From Antarcticimicrobium sediminis (GTDB lineage: Bacteria; Pseudomonadota; Alphaproteobacteria; Rhodobacterales; Rhodobacteraceae): 64,000 nucleotides of DNA. Under the pieces are notes generated by a model. That model saw only the letters and a list, made by a program, of their open reading frames with translations. It did not search any database and had not been told where the DNA came from. Of this stretch, positions 1-9,193 are shown one piece after another. Position 1 is the stretch's first letter; every line of letters starts with the position of its first letter. The position numbers were made by a program, and so were the translations under genes. The stretch lies in assembly GCF_004348975.1 (NCBI RefSeq), contig NZ_SMFP01000005.1:212527-276526 (forward strand). Reading direction: 5' to 3'.

Positions 1-9
1 AACTTACCA

Positions 10-18
10 TGGGAGGTG
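10..18 (+). promoter_or_regulatory. ribosome binding site of the cyclase gene
   Basis: GGGAGGTGA lies a few bases before the ATG at 23 and is a strong Shine-Dalgarno match. It supports that ATG as the start. The promoter lies to the left of the window. Confidence 0.6.
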
Positions 19-22
19 AAGC

Positions 23-808
23 ATGACCTCGCCCCTTGCCAATCTCGCCAGTGCGCTTGCCAGCGGTGAAATCGAGGTGATCGATCTCACCCATACGCTT
101 GACCCGGATTTTCCGGTCATCGTGCTGCCGCCCGAGTTCGGCCAATGCGCCCGCTTTCGCATGGAAGAGATCAGCGCCTATGACCATCGTGGTCCGGCAT
201 GGAAATGGCACAACATTTCCATGTCCGAACATACCGGCACCCATTTCGACGCGCCCAGTCACTGGGTCTCGGGGCGCGATCTGCCGCAATCGGCGGTGGA
301 CGAGATCCCGGTCGAACGCTTTGTCGGCCCCGTCGTGGTGATCGACTGTTCCGCGCAATCCGCCGAAGATCCCGATTTCCTGCTGCGCCCCGAGCATATC
401 ACCGCGTGGGAGGGCGAGCATGGCCCCATCCCGCCCGATGCCTGGGTGCTGATGCGCACCGACTGGTCCAAGAAATCCGGCGCCGCCTATCTCAATATGC
501 ATGACGACGGGCCACATTCCCCTGGCCCCACGCCCGAGGCGATCCGCTTTCTGATCGAGCAGCGCGCCATTCGCGGCTTTGGCACCGAAACCGTCGGCAC
601 CGATGCTGGCCAAGGCATGCATCTCAGCCCGCCCTATCCGGCGCATTTCCTGCTGCATGGCGCGGGGAAATACGGGCTGCAATGTCTGCACGGGCTTGAC
701 CGTTTGCCACCCACCGGCGCGGTGCTGATGGCCGCCCCGCTCAAGATCCGCAACGGCACCGGCAGCCCGCTGCGGGTGCTGGCGATGATCGAAAAGGACA
801 CCGCATGA
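23..808 (+). CDS. cyclase-family metal-dependent hydrolase (kynurenine formamidase-like fold)
   Basis: This is a 261-residue member of the cyclase (PF04199-type) family of metal-dependent amide/ester hydrolases. The metal-binding signature HTGTHFDAPSH is at residues 70-80 (H70, H74, D76, H80). The family includes kynurenine formamidase KynB, but bacterial KynB is nearer 210 residues, and here the gene starts a TRAP-transporter locus rather than the kyn operon 8 kb away. It overlaps the following SDR gene by ATGA at 805-808, so the two are probably translationally coupled. The likely job is opening a cyclic or acylated intermediate of the compound imported by the TRAP system. The substrate is unknown. 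A role as the missing kynurenine formamidase of the neighbouring kyn genes is possible but unproven. Confidence 0.8.
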   Translation: MTSPLANLASALASGEIEVIDLTHTLDPDFPVIVLPPEFGQCARFRMEEISAYDHRGPAWKWHNISMSEHTGTHFDAPSHWVSGRDLPQSAVDEIPVERFVGPVVVIDCSAQSAEDPDFLLRPEHITAWEGEHGPIPPDAWVLMRTDWSKKSGAAYLNMHDDGPHSPGPTPEAIRFLIEQRAIRGFGTETVGTDAGQGMHLSPPYPAHFLLHGAGKYGLQCLHGLDRLPPTGAVLMAAPLKIRNGTGSPLRVLAMIEKDTA

Positions 809-1530
809 CCAAATACACTGCCGTCATCACCGGCGCCTCCAAGGGCATCGGCGCCGATCTGGCCAAACGCCTGCTGGAGCGTGGCTATCGCGTGATCTCG
901 GTTGCGCGCCACGATCCCGATTTCAGCCATGACAACCTGACCAGTGTGCGGTGTGACCTGCTGCACGCTGACGCGGTGGCCCAGACCGCCGCCGAGATCG
1001 CCGCCGCGCATCAGGTCACCCACCTGATCCATAATGCCGGGTTGATCTGGCCCAATCTGCTGGAAGACGCGACGCCAAACGATCTCTTGGGCCTGACCCA
1101 GATCCACCTTGGCAGCGCGCTGACCTTGCTGCAGGCGTTTCTGCCAGCGATGAAGGCCGCAGGCTTTGGCCGCATCGTCTTCAACGGCTCGCGCGCCGCG
1201 CTTGGTGTGCCGACCCGCACCGCCTATTCCGCGACCAAGGCCGGCATGATCGGCATGGCACGCACTTGGGCGCTGGAACTGGCACCGCACGGGATCACCG
1301 TCAACGTGGTGGCCCCCGGGCCGGTGCGCACCGACAATTTCTGGGGCATCATCGAAAAGGACAGCGATCAGGAGGCCGCACTGGCCGGACGCATCCCGGT
1401 GGGGCGTCTGGGCGAGGTGCGCGACATCTCCAACGCCTTCCTTTTCTTTTGTGACCCAGAAAACAGCTTTGTCACCGGTCAAACGCTTTATGTGTGCGGT
1501 GGGGCCAGTATCGGCACCCTGCAATTGTGA
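805..1530 (+). CDS. SDR-family NAD(P)-dependent oxidoreductase
   Basis: This 241-residue classical short-chain dehydrogenase carries the cofactor motif TGASKGIG near residues 10-17, an HNAG-type motif and the catalytic YSATK (YxxxK). It resembles 3-oxoacyl-ACP reductase-type enzymes, but this subfamily is very broad. It is coupled to the cyclase gene by an ATGA overlap and lies 88 bp before the TRAP genes, so it probably oxidises or reduces an alcohol/ketone intermediate of the same pathway. The substrate cannot be read from sequence. Confidence 0.85.
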   Translation: MTKYTAVITGASKGIGADLAKRLLERGYRVISVARHDPDFSHDNLTSVRCDLLHADAVAQTAAEIAAAHQVTHLIHNAGLIWPNLLEDATPNDLLGLTQIHLGSALTLLQAFLPAMKAAGFGRIVFNGSRAALGVPTRTAYSATKAGMIGMARTWALELAPHGITVNVVAPGPVRTDNFWGIIEKDSDQEAALAGRIPVGRLGEVRDISNAFLFFCDPENSFVTGQTLYVCGGASIGTLQL

Positions 1531-1618
1531 CAGCCGACGACAAGGCCACTTGCGTTCGTTAACTTGTACCCAAACTAAAAATAAAAAAACCAAGACCCAA
1601 CAGCAGAGGACCACTCCC

Positions 1619-2650
1619 ATGACACTGAAACGTCTGATCACCACATTTGCCGCCGGGATCACCGCGGCAGGACTCACCGCCAGCGCGGCGCTGGCCCAGA
1701 CCGAGCTGACCTATTCCTCGTGGATTCCGTGGAGTCACCCGGTCAACCTCAACATTTACATCCCCTGGATCGAAGCGATCGAGAAAGAAAGCGAAGGCCG
1801 CATCACCTTCAAACGGCTGCCCAAACCTGTCTCCTCACCGCCTGCGGCGCTGGACGCGGTGCGCACCGGTCAGGCCGATGTCTCCTTTTCTGTGCATGGC
1901 TATGCCCGCAAACAGTTCACCGCCTACCTCTTTGCCGAACTGCCGCTGATGGGCGACAGCGCCGAGGCCACCTCGATCGCGCTGCAACGCACCCATGACA
2001 AGTTTCTCGCCGACAAGGACCTGTACAAGGGCGTCCATCTGGTCGGCATGATGATGCACGGCCCCGGTCAGGTGCATCACACCAAGAAGCTGATCGAAAG
2101 CCCGGCCGACATGGAAGGCCAGAAGATGCGCACCGGCGGCCCGATCCCGATGGCCATCACCGAGGCCTGGGGCGGCGTGTCAATCCGCCAGCCATCATCG
2201 AAATCCTATGAGATCCTGTCCTCGGGCATCGCTGACGGCATCATGTTCCCCTATGAGAGCGTGACCAGCTTCAACCTGACCAACGTCACCAAATACTCGA
2301 CCAACGTGCCGGGCGGCTGGTATTCCTCCAGCCACTTCCTGTTCATCAACCAGCGCGCCTATGACAAGCTGCCGGACGAGGACAAGGCCATCATCGACAA
2401 ATACTCTGGCGAAGCTTTCGCCAAACTGGCGGGTCATGGCTGGGACGTGATCAACACCAAGGGGCTTGAGGATCTCAAGGCCAATGGCAACACCATCGTC
2501 GATGCCTCCCCCGCACTGATGAGCGCCATCACCGAGTTGCGCGACGGCTTCCTCGCCGATTACTACGTCGCGGCCGAAGCCGAAGGTGTCGATGGCAAGG
2601 CCATGTACGCATACTTCAAGGCCCAGATGGCCGAACTGACGGCCGAATAA
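1619..2650 (+). CDS. TRAP transporter substrate-binding protein (DctP family)
   Basis: This 343-residue periplasmic solute receptor of a tripartite ATP-independent transporter has an N-terminal signal peptide (about residues 1-27, ending ASAALAQ) followed by mature sequence TELTYSSWIPWSHPV. The start at 1619 was chosen over an in-frame upstream ATG (1451) because it gives a clean signal peptide and has AGAGGA about ten bases upstream. The upstream ATG would put 56 unrelated residues before the signal. The two membrane subunits follow within 20 bp. The ligand is probably an organic acid, as for most DctP proteins. Pathway neighbours suggest a keto-, hydroxy- or dicarboxylic acid. Confidence 0.92.
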   Translation: MTLKRLITTFAAGITAAGLTASAALAQTELTYSSWIPWSHPVNLNIYIPWIEAIEKESEGRITFKRLPKPVSSPPAALDAVRTGQADVSFSVHGYARKQFTAYLFAELPLMGDSAEATSIALQRTHDKFLADKDLYKGVHLVGMMMHGPGQVHHTKKLIESPADMEGQKMRTGGPIPMAITEAWGGVSIRQPSSKSYEILSSGIADGIMFPYESVTSFNLTNVTKYSTNVPGGWYSSSHFLFINQRAYDKLPDEDKAIIDKYSGEAFAKLAGHGWDVINTKGLEDLKANGNTIVDASPALMSAITELRDGFLADYYVAAEAEGVDGKAMYAYFKAQMAELTAE

Positions 2651-2669
2651 GGCCCGGGGAGCATCCGAC

Positions 2670-3185
2670 GTGGACATTCAAAGCACTTATGGGACCGCGG
2701 ATCATATCCGCGGTTTCACCCCGCTGGCGCGTCTTCTGTCGCGCATCGCCTGCCTGCTGCTGTTCTCGATGATGATCATGACCTTTGTCGATGTGGCTGG
2801 CCGATACCTGTTTTCCGCGCCCTTACCCGCGGCCTATGAAATGGTGTCGCTGATGATGCCGGCGATCATCTTCTGTGCGCTGCCACTGACCGTCCTGCGC
2901 GAGGGTCACGTCACCGTTGATCTGCTCGACCATCTCATCCCGGCGCCGCTGGCCCGGCTGCAGTCGGTGGCGGTGCATCTGTTCAGCGCCACGGCGCTGG
3001 GGCTGATCACCTGGCGGCTGGCGGTCAAGTCGATGGACCAACGCTATTACGAAGAGGTGACGGATGAACTCTATCTCAACCTTTGGCCGTTCAGCGCCCT
3101 GATGGCCGTCCTGTGCGCCGTGGCCACGCTGTCCGCACTTGCCAATATCATGCTGGTGATATCCGGCAGAAAGATCCGGGGATAA
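2670..3185 (+). CDS. TRAP transporter small permease (DctQ family)
   Basis: This 171-residue protein has about four hydrophobic segments (roughly residues 25-47, 60-77, 98-117 and 140-163), the size and topology of DctQ subunits. The sequence FVDVAGRYLFSAPLP in the first loop is typical of the family. It pairs with the large DctM subunit six bases downstream to form the sodium-driven symporter that takes substrate from the receptor encoded just upstream. Confidence 0.9.
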   Translation: MDIQSTYGTADHIRGFTPLARLLSRIACLLLFSMMIMTFVDVAGRYLFSAPLPAAYEMVSLMMPAIIFCALPLTVLREGHVTVDLLDHLIPAPLARLQSVAVHLFSATALGLITWRLAVKSMDQRYYEEVTDELYLNLWPFSALMAVLCAVATLSALANIMLVISGRKIRG

Positions 3186-3191
3186 ACCGAC

Positions 3192-4484
3192 ATGACCGAA
3201 GCCCTCGTCGGCCTTGCCGTCCTGCTGATCCTTGCCTTCCTGCGCATTCCCATCGCCTTTGTGATGGCATTGGTGGGCTTTGCCGGCATGGCCTGGGTCA
3301 ACAGCCCGATGGCCGCGCTTTACAACGTCGGCCAGACCGCGTTTGACGCCGCCATAAATTATGAACTCTCGGTCGTGCCGCTATTCGTGCTGATGGGCAA
3401 TTTCGTCGCCCGCGCCCGGCTCGCGGCCGAGCTTTACAATGCCTCCAACGCCTTTCTCGGCCACCGCAAGGGCGGGCTTGCCATGGCCACGGTCGTGGCC
3501 TGCGGCGGGTTCTCGGCGATCTGCGGATCGTCGCTGGCCACGGCGGCGACCATGTCCAAGGTCGCGATGCCCTCGATGCGGCGGTTCGGCTATTCGGATT
3601 CGCTGGCCACCGGCTCAATCGCGGCGGGCGGTACGCTGGGCATCCTGATCCCACCCTCGGTCATGCTGGTGATGTACGGCATTCTGACCCAGCAAAGCAT
3701 CGGCAAACTGTTTGCCGCCGGTATCCTGCCCGGCGCGATCGGCATGCTGTTTTACCTGCTGGCGGTGCGCTGGGTGACATGGCGTCGCCCGCAAGAGGGC
3801 CCTGCCGCCCCTCGCCAGACCTGGCCGGAACGGCTGCGCGCGCTGCGCTCGGTCTGGGGCGTTCTGATCCTGTTCATCGTGGTGATGGGCGGCATCTATG
3901 GCGGTATCTTCTCTCCCACCGAAGCGGCGGGTATCGGCGCGCTCGGCTCGTTCCTTTTCGCGCTCTTTCGTGGTGCGCTGAACTGGAACGTGTTCATGGA
4001 AATCCTCGAGGAAAGCGTCGCCACCACGGCGATGCTGTTTGCCGTGCTGATCGGGGCGCTGTTGTTCGCGAACTTCATCAACCTGACGGACTTTCCGCAG
4101 GCGCTGGTGCGGATCGCGATGCAGTTTCAGGAAACCCCGTGGCTGGTGATCACCGCCATTCTGGTGATCTACCTGCTGTTGGGCTGCGTGTTCGAGAGCA
4201 TGTCGATGATCCTGCTCACGGTGCCGATCTTCTATCCGCTGGTGATGCAGCTGGGCTATGACCCGATCTGGTTCGGGATCGTGGTGGTGGTGGTGACCGA
4301 GATCAGCCTGATCACCCCGCCGGTCGGTCTCAACGTCTTTGTGCTGCGCGGCGTGCTGCCTGACGTGAGCACCGGCACCATCTTCAAAGGGGTCACGCCG
4401 TTTTGGGTGGCCGATATCTTCCGGCTGTCGCTGATCGTGCTGGTGCCTTGGATATCGACCTGGTTGGCCACCTATGTGGTCTGA
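3192..4484 (+). CDS. TRAP transporter large permease (DctM family)
   Basis: This 430-residue polytopic membrane protein of normal length for DctM is hydrophobic throughout and has the family's conserved glycine/serine-rich segments (for example CGGFSAICGSSLATAATMS near residues 100-118, and GTLGILIPPS). It forms the transport channel with the preceding small subunit. It ends seven bases before the stop of the convergent hydratase-like gene, with no obvious terminator between them. Confidence 0.93.
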   Translation: MTEALVGLAVLLILAFLRIPIAFVMALVGFAGMAWVNSPMAALYNVGQTAFDAAINYELSVVPLFVLMGNFVARARLAAELYNASNAFLGHRKGGLAMATVVACGGFSAICGSSLATAATMSKVAMPSMRRFGYSDSLATGSIAAGGTLGILIPPSVMLVMYGILTQQSIGKLFAAGILPGAIGMLFYLLAVRWVTWRRPQEGPAAPRQTWPERLRALRSVWGVLILFIVVMGGIYGGIFSPTEAAGIGALGSFLFALFRGALNWNVFMEILEESVATTAMLFAVLIGALLFANFINLTDFPQALVRIAMQFQETPWLVITAILVIYLLLGCVFESMSMILLTVPIFYPLVMQLGYDPIWFGIVVVVVTEISLITPPVGLNVFVLRGVLPDVSTGTIFKGVTPFWVADIFRLSLIVLVPWISTWLATYVV

Positions 4485-4491
4485 GCGATGT

Positions 4492-5283
4492 CTAGGCCGC
4501 GACGGTAAAGCCGACGCGGCCCAGCCCCCCCATCGTGACCTCCACCTGCCGCGCTTCCGGGTCCAGGACCCGCAGCGGCAGGTGGGTGCCGCACATCACC
4601 ACCATGCCGGGGTCCAGCCGCTGCCCGCGCCGGGCCAGATGCCCGATCAGCCAGGCCACCGCATCGCAGGGGTGCTGCGGTGCCGCGCCGGTGGCCGTGC
4701 CCACCCGCGCGCCGTCCAGATCAAGCGTCACCTCCAGCGCGTCAAGATCAAGCGCATCGGGCGCGATGCTGCCACGGCCCAGCACGATCCCGGCGTTGAA
4801 CACATTGACCGCGATCGCCTGCGCCAGTTCGACCTTTGGCATCGGAACGCCACGCTGGTCGATCAACTCGATCGCCGGGCGAAAACACACGATCGCGGCC
4901 ATCGCGGTGGCCCGGTCCACCGGCCCGTCCAGATCCGCCACCCCCGGCCCCATCACCGCGGCAAGCTCGGGCTCGATCCCGATTTCCTGAAACCGGGAGC
5001 TGTGCAAAACGGCATCGCTTTCGTACATTTCATCGGCAAGGATGCGCCCCGCCGCCGGGTCCGACACCCCGAAATGCGCCATCTGCGGCGCCCCGTTCAC
5101 CGCCAGTTTGTGCCCGCCCACGCGCGCATTGGTGGCGGCGACAAGTGCCTCCTGAAACGCATAGGCGGTCTCAAACGGCGCGCCCTCCAGCCCCTCGGGC
5201 ATCTCATAGGCGCGCACCTCGGCCCGTGCCGTTGCGGCGGCGGCGGCCAAGCCCTGCAATTCCACGCTCAATTCTCTGCTCAT
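4492..5283 (-). CDS. 2-keto-4-pentenoate hydratase-like protein (FAH superfamily)
   Basis: This 263-residue protein resembles the MhpD/HpaH/XylJ group: 2-hydroxypenta-2,4-dienoate hydratases and 4-oxalocrotonate decarboxylases. Family features include the central [13 protein letters not shown] stretch, FRPAIELID and the terminal GGLGRVGF. The reading frame extends upstream to 5337, but the start at 5283 is preferred because GGGAG lies about ten bases upstream and the 18 extra residues look unlike the family. It is divergent from the IlvD gene, sharing a 95-bp control region. A role in hydrating or decarboxylating an unsaturated keto acid is family inference. Confidence 0.8.
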   Translation of the reverse strand: MSRELSVELQGLAAAAATARAEVRAYEMPEGLEGAPFETAYAFQEALVAATNARVGGHKLAVNGAPQMAHFGVSDPAAGRILADEMYESDAVLHSSRFQEIGIEPELAAVMGPGVADLDGPVDRATAMAAIVCFRPAIELIDQRGVPMPKVELAQAIAVNVFNAGIVLGRGSIAPDALDLDALEVTLDLDGARVGTATGAAPQHPCDAVAWLIGHLARRGQRLDPGMVVMCGTHLPLRVLDPEARQVEVTMGGLGRVGFTVAA

Positions 5284-5378
5284 CGCGGCAAACTCCCTGC
5301 CAATTTTTTCTTTTGTCCCGCCCATGTTGCCGCCCACAAGCGGCGAAATCCAGACCGAACCGCTTCCTCGGAGGACTT
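5284..5378. promoter_or_regulatory. divergent control region between hydratase-like gene and ilvD-like gene
   Basis: Ninety-five bases separate two divergent starts, so promoters for both genes should lie here. The TCGGAGGA at 5369-5376 is the ribosome binding site of the plus-strand dehydratase. No convincing operator palindrome was seen. Confidence 0.45.
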
Positions 5379-7109
5379 ATGACCGACCCTGCTTCCAAAC
5401 CCCGCAAACTGCGCTCCCGCGTGACCACAGACGGGCTTGACCGGGTGCCGCACCGGGCCTTTTATCGTGGCATGGGCCTTGATGACGATGCCATCTCGCG
5501 CCCGATGATCGGCGTGGTCAGCACCGCCGGAGAGACCTCGCCCTGCAACGCAAATCTGGGCGATCAGGCGGCGCATGCCTATCGCGGCGTGCAAGAGGCC
5601 GGCGGAACCCCGCGGGAATTCACCACCATTTCGGTCTCGGACGGGTTCTCGATGAACCATCAGGGCATGAAAAACTCGCTGATGTCGCGCGAGGTGATCG
5701 CGGATTCCGTCGAACTGGTGATGCGCGGGCACGCCTATGACGGGCTGGTGGCCTATGGCGGCTGCGACAAGAACCTGCCTGCGATGATCATGGCGATGGT
5801 GCGGCTGAACACGCCGTCGGTTTTTGTCTATGGCGGCTCGACCCTGCCGGGGGAGTACAAGGGCAAGACGATCAGCATCCTCGACACTTATGAGGGCGCT
5901 GGCGCGGTGATGACCGGCGAGTTGGATCAGGCCGAGTTGGACGCGATGGAGCGCGCGGCAATGCCCACCGTCGGCGCCTGCCCCGGCCAGTTCACCGCCA
6001 ATACCATGGGCATGGTCGCCGAGGTTCTGGGCGTCTCGCCGCTGGGCTCGGCGCTGATCCCGGCGGTGTTTGCCGAACGTGCCGCGCTGGGCCGCAAGGC
6101 GGGCAAGATGGTAATGCAGATCCTTGAGAAGAATGGCCCGCTGCCGCGCGATCTGATCACACGTAAAAGTCTGGAGAACGCCTGCGCCATCGTCGCCGCT
6201 ACCGGAGGCTCGACCAATGCCGGGATGCACCTTTGCGCCATCGCGCATGAGGCGGGCATCCCGTTCACCATGGATGATGTCGGCGCGGTTTTTGAGCGCA
6301 CACCGCTGATCGGCAACCTGCGTCCGGGGGGGCAGTATTACGCGCTCGACGTGCACCGGTTGGGCGGTGTGCCGGTGATCGTCAAGGAATTGATCGCCAA
6401 CGGCCATATGCACGGGGACACCCTGACCCTGACGGGCCAGACGCTGGCCGAGGCGGTGGCCGATGCCCCTGCCCCGGATGGCGACGTGATCCATCCGGTA
6501 TCCAACGCGCGCGACAGCTCTGGCGGGGTTATCGTGCTGAAAGGCAATCTTGCGCCGCTGGGTGCCTTCATCAAGGTGGCCGGGTTGAAGACCCGTGTGC
6601 ATGAAGGGCCAGCCCGCGTGTTTGAAAGCGAAGAGGAGTGCATGGCCGCCGTGCGCAAACGCGATTACGCCGAGGGCGAGGTCATCATCATCCGCAACGA
6701 GGGGCCAAAAGGCGGCCCGGGCATGCGCGAGATGCTGGGGCCGACGGCGGTGATCTATGGTCAGGGCATGGGCGAAAAGGTGGCCTTGGTCACCGATGGC
6801 CGCTTTTCCGGCGCGACGCGGGGCATGTGCATCGGCTATCTCTCGCCCGAGGCGGGCGATGGTGGGCCGCTGGCGCTGGTTGAAAACGGTGATTTGATCC
6901 GTATCGACACCCGCGAGGCCCGCGCAATCGACCTGCTGGTGGATGCGGCGACGTTGGAGCAACGCCGCACCGCGCTGGCGGCCCGCCCGCCGCGCCGCCT
7001 TGCCGGGGTGCATGAGAAATACGCCGCCCAAGTTCAAAGCGCCTATTACGGTGCGGTGACCCATTCTGGCGCGGCCGAGTGGCCGATGGATGGGCTTGAC
7101 GATGAATAA
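5379..7109 (+). CDS. IlvD/Edd-family dehydratase (dihydroxy-acid or sugar-acid dehydratase)
   Basis: This 576-residue iron-sulfur dehydratase has three cysteines expected to bind a [2Fe-2S] cluster: C56 (SPCNANLGD), C129 (YGGCDKNLP) and C201 ([10 protein letters not shown]). The start at 5379 has a perfect GGAGGA upstream; the longer open frame to 4836 is unsupported. IlvD proper makes 2-keto acids in branched-chain amino acid synthesis, but several relatives dehydrate sugar acids. Its place in a catabolic cluster beside a hydroxyisobutyrate-type dehydrogenase and an AMDase-like protein argues for the catabolic role. Which dihydroxy acid it uses cannot be told. Confidence 0.85.
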   Translation: MTDPASKPRKLRSRVTTDGLDRVPHRAFYRGMGLDDDAISRPMIGVVSTAGETSPCNANLGDQAAHAYRGVQEAGGTPREFTTISVSDGFSMNHQGMKNSLMSREVIADSVELVMRGHAYDGLVAYGGCDKNLPAMIMAMVRLNTPSVFVYGGSTLPGEYKGKTISILDTYEGAGAVMTGELDQAELDAMERAAMPTVGACPGQFTANTMGMVAEVLGVSPLGSALIPAVFAERAALGRKAGKMVMQILEKNGPLPRDLITRKSLENACAIVAATGGSTNAGMHLCAIAHEAGIPFTMDDVGAVFERTPLIGNLRPGGQYYALDVHRLGGVPVIVKELIANGHMHGDTLTLTGQTLAEAVADAPAPDGDVIHPVSNARDSSGGVIVLKGNLAPLGAFIKVAGLKTRVHEGPARVFESEEECMAAVRKRDYAEGEVIIIRNEGPKGGPGMREMLGPTAVIYGQGMGEKVALVTDGRFSGATRGMCIGYLSPEAGDGGPLALVENGDLIRIDTREARAIDLLVDAATLEQRRTALAARPPRRLAGVHEKYAAQVQSAYYGAVTHSGAAEWPMDGLDDE

Positions 7110-7989
7110 GCCGCGACTGGGATATCGACTGGGGTATCTGGGCACCGGGCTGATGGGCGGGCCGATGGTGTTGAACCTGCTCAAGGCGGGCTATGAGGTA
7201 ACGGTCTGGAACCGCACCGCGTCGAAATGCGACGCGGCGGTCGCCGCCGGGGCGCGCCGTGCCGACAGCCCGGCGGATCTGGCCCGGCAAAGCGATGTGG
7301 TCATGGCCTGCCTGACCAATGCCGCCGCGGTCGAGGCGGTGCTGTTCGGCGCGAATGGCATCGCCGAGGTAGCGGGGCCGCAGCTTTTCGTCGACTTTTC
7401 CTCGATGGACCCTGAGCAGACCAAAGGTTTTGCGGATCGGTTGCGCGCGGCGAATGGCATGGGCTGGGTGGATGCCCCGGTCTCGGGCGGCACACCGGCG
7501 GCAACCGCTGGCGCGCTGACCATCATGGCGGGCGGCGCGAAGGCGGATTTCGCGCTGGCCGAACCGGTGATGGCCCCGCTGGCACAGCGGGTCACCCATA
7601 TGGGCCCGGTCGGCAGCGGCCAGATGACCAAGTTGGTCAATCAGATTATCTCGGGCTGCACCATGGCGGTGGTGGCCGAGGCGGTGCAGTTCGCCAAGAC
7701 CAAGGGCGTCGATGCCACCCGCCTGACCGAGGCACTCGCCGGCGGGTTTGCCGATTCAAAGCCGTTTCAACTGCTGGCCCCGCGCATGGCGGCGAAGACG
7801 TTCGAGAATCCGCTGGGCACGGTGGCGATGATGCTGAAGGATCTCGACACCGTGGCACAGGTCGGCGACGACAACTCAGCGCTGCCGATGACCGAAACCG
7901 CCCGCGCCCTGATGCGTGCGGCCTGCGATCAGGGCCACGCGCAGGACGATATCTCGACCATTATTCTTGCCTTGAAAGGACGGACATGA
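7090..7989 (+). CDS. 3-hydroxyisobutyrate dehydrogenase-family NAD(P)-dependent oxidoreductase
   Basis: This 299-residue beta-hydroxyacid dehydrogenase has the Rossmann motif [12 protein letters not shown] (about residues 15-26), the substrate motif [11 protein letters not shown] and the catalytic lysine in GQMTKLVNQ. The family includes 3-hydroxyisobutyrate dehydrogenase, tartronate semialdehyde reductase and 2-hydroxymethylglutarate dehydrogenase. The start overlaps the end of the dehydratase gene by 20 bases; an alternative ATG at 7102 would overlap by 8. Translational coupling to ilvD is likely. It probably interconverts a hydroxy acid and a semialdehyde in the same pathway. Confidence 0.87.
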   Translation: MGLTMNKPRLGYRLGYLGTGLMGGPMVLNLLKAGYEVTVWNRTASKCDAAVAAGARRADSPADLARQSDVVMACLTNAAAVEAVLFGANGIAEVAGPQLFVDFSSMDPEQTKGFADRLRAANGMGWVDAPVSGGTPAATAGALTIMAGGAKADFALAEPVMAPLAQRVTHMGPVGSGQMTKLVNQIISGCTMAVVAEAVQFAKTKGVDATRLTEALAGGFADSKPFQLLAPRMAAKTFENPLGTVAMMLKDLDTVAQVGDDNSALPMTETARALMRAACDQGHAQDDISTIILALKGRT

Positions 7990-8687
7990 CCACCATCGGC
8001 ATGATCGTGCCCCCCGCCGCCGGGGCTGTGCCACCAGAGCCGCCGCAGCTTTATCCCGATCTGGAGTTTATCGCGACCGGGCTCGCCATCCCAGAGGTGA
8101 CGCCAGAGGGCTTCAATCAGGTGATCGACCGGCTGTCCGATCTGGCCGCTGACCTCAAGGCGCGCGGGGCGCAAGCGATCTCCTTGATGGGCACCTCGCT
8201 CAGCTTCTATCGCGGGCCGGAGGGCAACGCCGAGGTGTTGCGAGCCTTGCGCACGGGCAGCGGGGTACCGGTGACGACAATGACCGACTCGGTGCTGGCC
8301 GCGCTGACTGCGGTCGGGGCGAAACGGGTTGCCGTCGCCACCGCCTATACCGATCCGGTCAATCAGGCGCTGACCCGCTATCTCACCGCTTTCGGCTATG
8401 AGGTGGTGGCGCTGGAGGCGATGCATCTGAAAACCGTGGACGAGGTTTTTGCCACCACCGATGACGACCTGATCGCGCTGGGGAACCGGGCGATCAAGGC
8501 GGCGCCGGGGGCCGATTGCCTGTTCATCTCCTGCGGTGGTTTGCACACATTGCCGGTGATCCCGGTGCTGGAAACGGCCCATGATCTGCCGGTGATTTCC
8601 AGCGCCACCGCCGGGGCCTGGGGGGCGGCGCGACTGGCGGGGCATTCTGGCCGCACGCCGGGGTATGGGCGGCTGTTCGAGGTCTGA
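7986..8687 (+). CDS. arylmalonate decarboxylase-like protein (Asp/Glu racemase superfamily)
   Basis: This 233-residue protein closely follows the Bordetella arylmalonate decarboxylase pattern as I remember it. It opens with TIGMIVPPAAG, carries MGTSLSFYRG (G69, T70, S71), a tyrosine at 121 (TAYTDPVN) and ISCGGLHT with the catalytic cysteine C183. These correspond to AMDase G74/T75/S76, Y126 and C188 with a constant offset of five. A glycine at position 69, where racemases carry a second cysteine, indicates a decarboxylase rather than a racemase or maleate isomerase. It overlaps the dehydrogenase gene by ATGA and ends the operon before a strong hairpin. The natural substrate of this family is poorly known. 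Confidence 0.85.
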   Translation: MTTIGMIVPPAAGAVPPEPPQLYPDLEFIATGLAIPEVTPEGFNQVIDRLSDLAADLKARGAQAISLMGTSLSFYRGPEGNAEVLRALRTGSGVPVTTMTDSVLAALTAVGAKRVAVATAYTDPVNQALTRYLTAFGYEVVALEAMHLKTVDEVFATTDDDLIALGNRAIKAAPGADCLFISCGGLHTLPVIPVLETAHDLPVISSATAGAWGAARLAGHSGRTPGYGRLFEV

Positions 8688-8715
8688 GCCCCGACGCCCG
8701 ACCAAGGCAAAAACC

Positions 8716-8747
8716 AAAGGGCCGCCCCGCTGCCGGGACGGCCCTTT
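8716..8747. terminator. bidirectional intrinsic terminator
   Basis: A 13-bp stem, AAAGGGCCGCCCC / GGGACGGCCCTTT with one mismatch and a 6-base loop, lies between the convergent AMDase-like gene and ridA. A-rich sequence on the left and CTTTCTT on the right suit termination in both directions. Confidence 0.8.
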
Positions 8748-8768
8748 CTTCATAGGACTGTGGCCCGC

Positions 8769-9167
8769 CTATTGCGGAATATAGGCCGTGGCCTCGATCT
8801 CCAACAGCGCCTCGTCTTCCAGCAGATCCGCCACCACCAACAGCGACATGGCTGGAAAATTGCGCCCCAGAACCGCGCGATAGGTTTTGCCGATCTCGCC
8901 CTGATGCGCCATGTATTCCGCCTTGTCCTTGACGAACCATGTCAACCGCGTGACGTGCTCGGCCCCGCCACCTGCGGCCTTAACCACATCAAGGATATTC
9001 TTCAGCGCCTGCTCCATCTGACCGATGAAATCATGGCGTTCGAACTTCTGCTCGGCGGTCCAGCCGATCTGGCCGCCCACATAAAGCGTCCCGTCCTGTG
9101 CCAGAATACCGTTGGCATAGCCTTTGGCCGGGGCCCATCCTTCGGGTTGGATAACCGTGTTCGTCAT
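8769..9167 (-). CDS. RidA/YjgF-family enamine/imine deaminase
   Basis: This 132-residue protein has the size of RidA and the family stretches YVGGQIGW, QMEQALKNILDVVKAAG and the terminal IEATAYIP. RidA proteins hydrolyse reactive enamine/imine intermediates of PLP enzymes; some relatives are ring-cleavage pathway deaminases. It is the last gene of the kyn operon, 26 bp after kynU. It occupies the place where other bacteria often keep kynB, and probably handles enamine intermediates of tryptophan or aminobenzoyl-CoA catabolism. That role is inferred from position. Confidence 0.85.
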   Translation of the reverse strand: MTNTVIQPEGWAPAKGYANGILAQDGTLYVGGQIGWTAEQKFERHDFIGQMEQALKNILDVVKAAGGGAEHVTRLTWFVKDKAEYMAHQGEIGKTYRAVLGRNFPAMSLLVVADLLEDEALLEIEATAYIPQ

Positions 9168-9193
9168 GTCGTGCCTTTCTGTTCGCTATTGTC

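Noticed and set aside
634..1677. 347-residue minus-strand open frame opposite the SDR gene
   Set aside because: It is the mirror of two well-supported plus-strand genes; its translation has no family features and GC-rich codon bias opens such frames.
5280..7184. 634-residue minus-strand open frame opposite the IlvD-like gene
   Set aside because: IlvD motifs are clear on the plus strand; the reverse product is rich in H, R and G with no recognisable domain.
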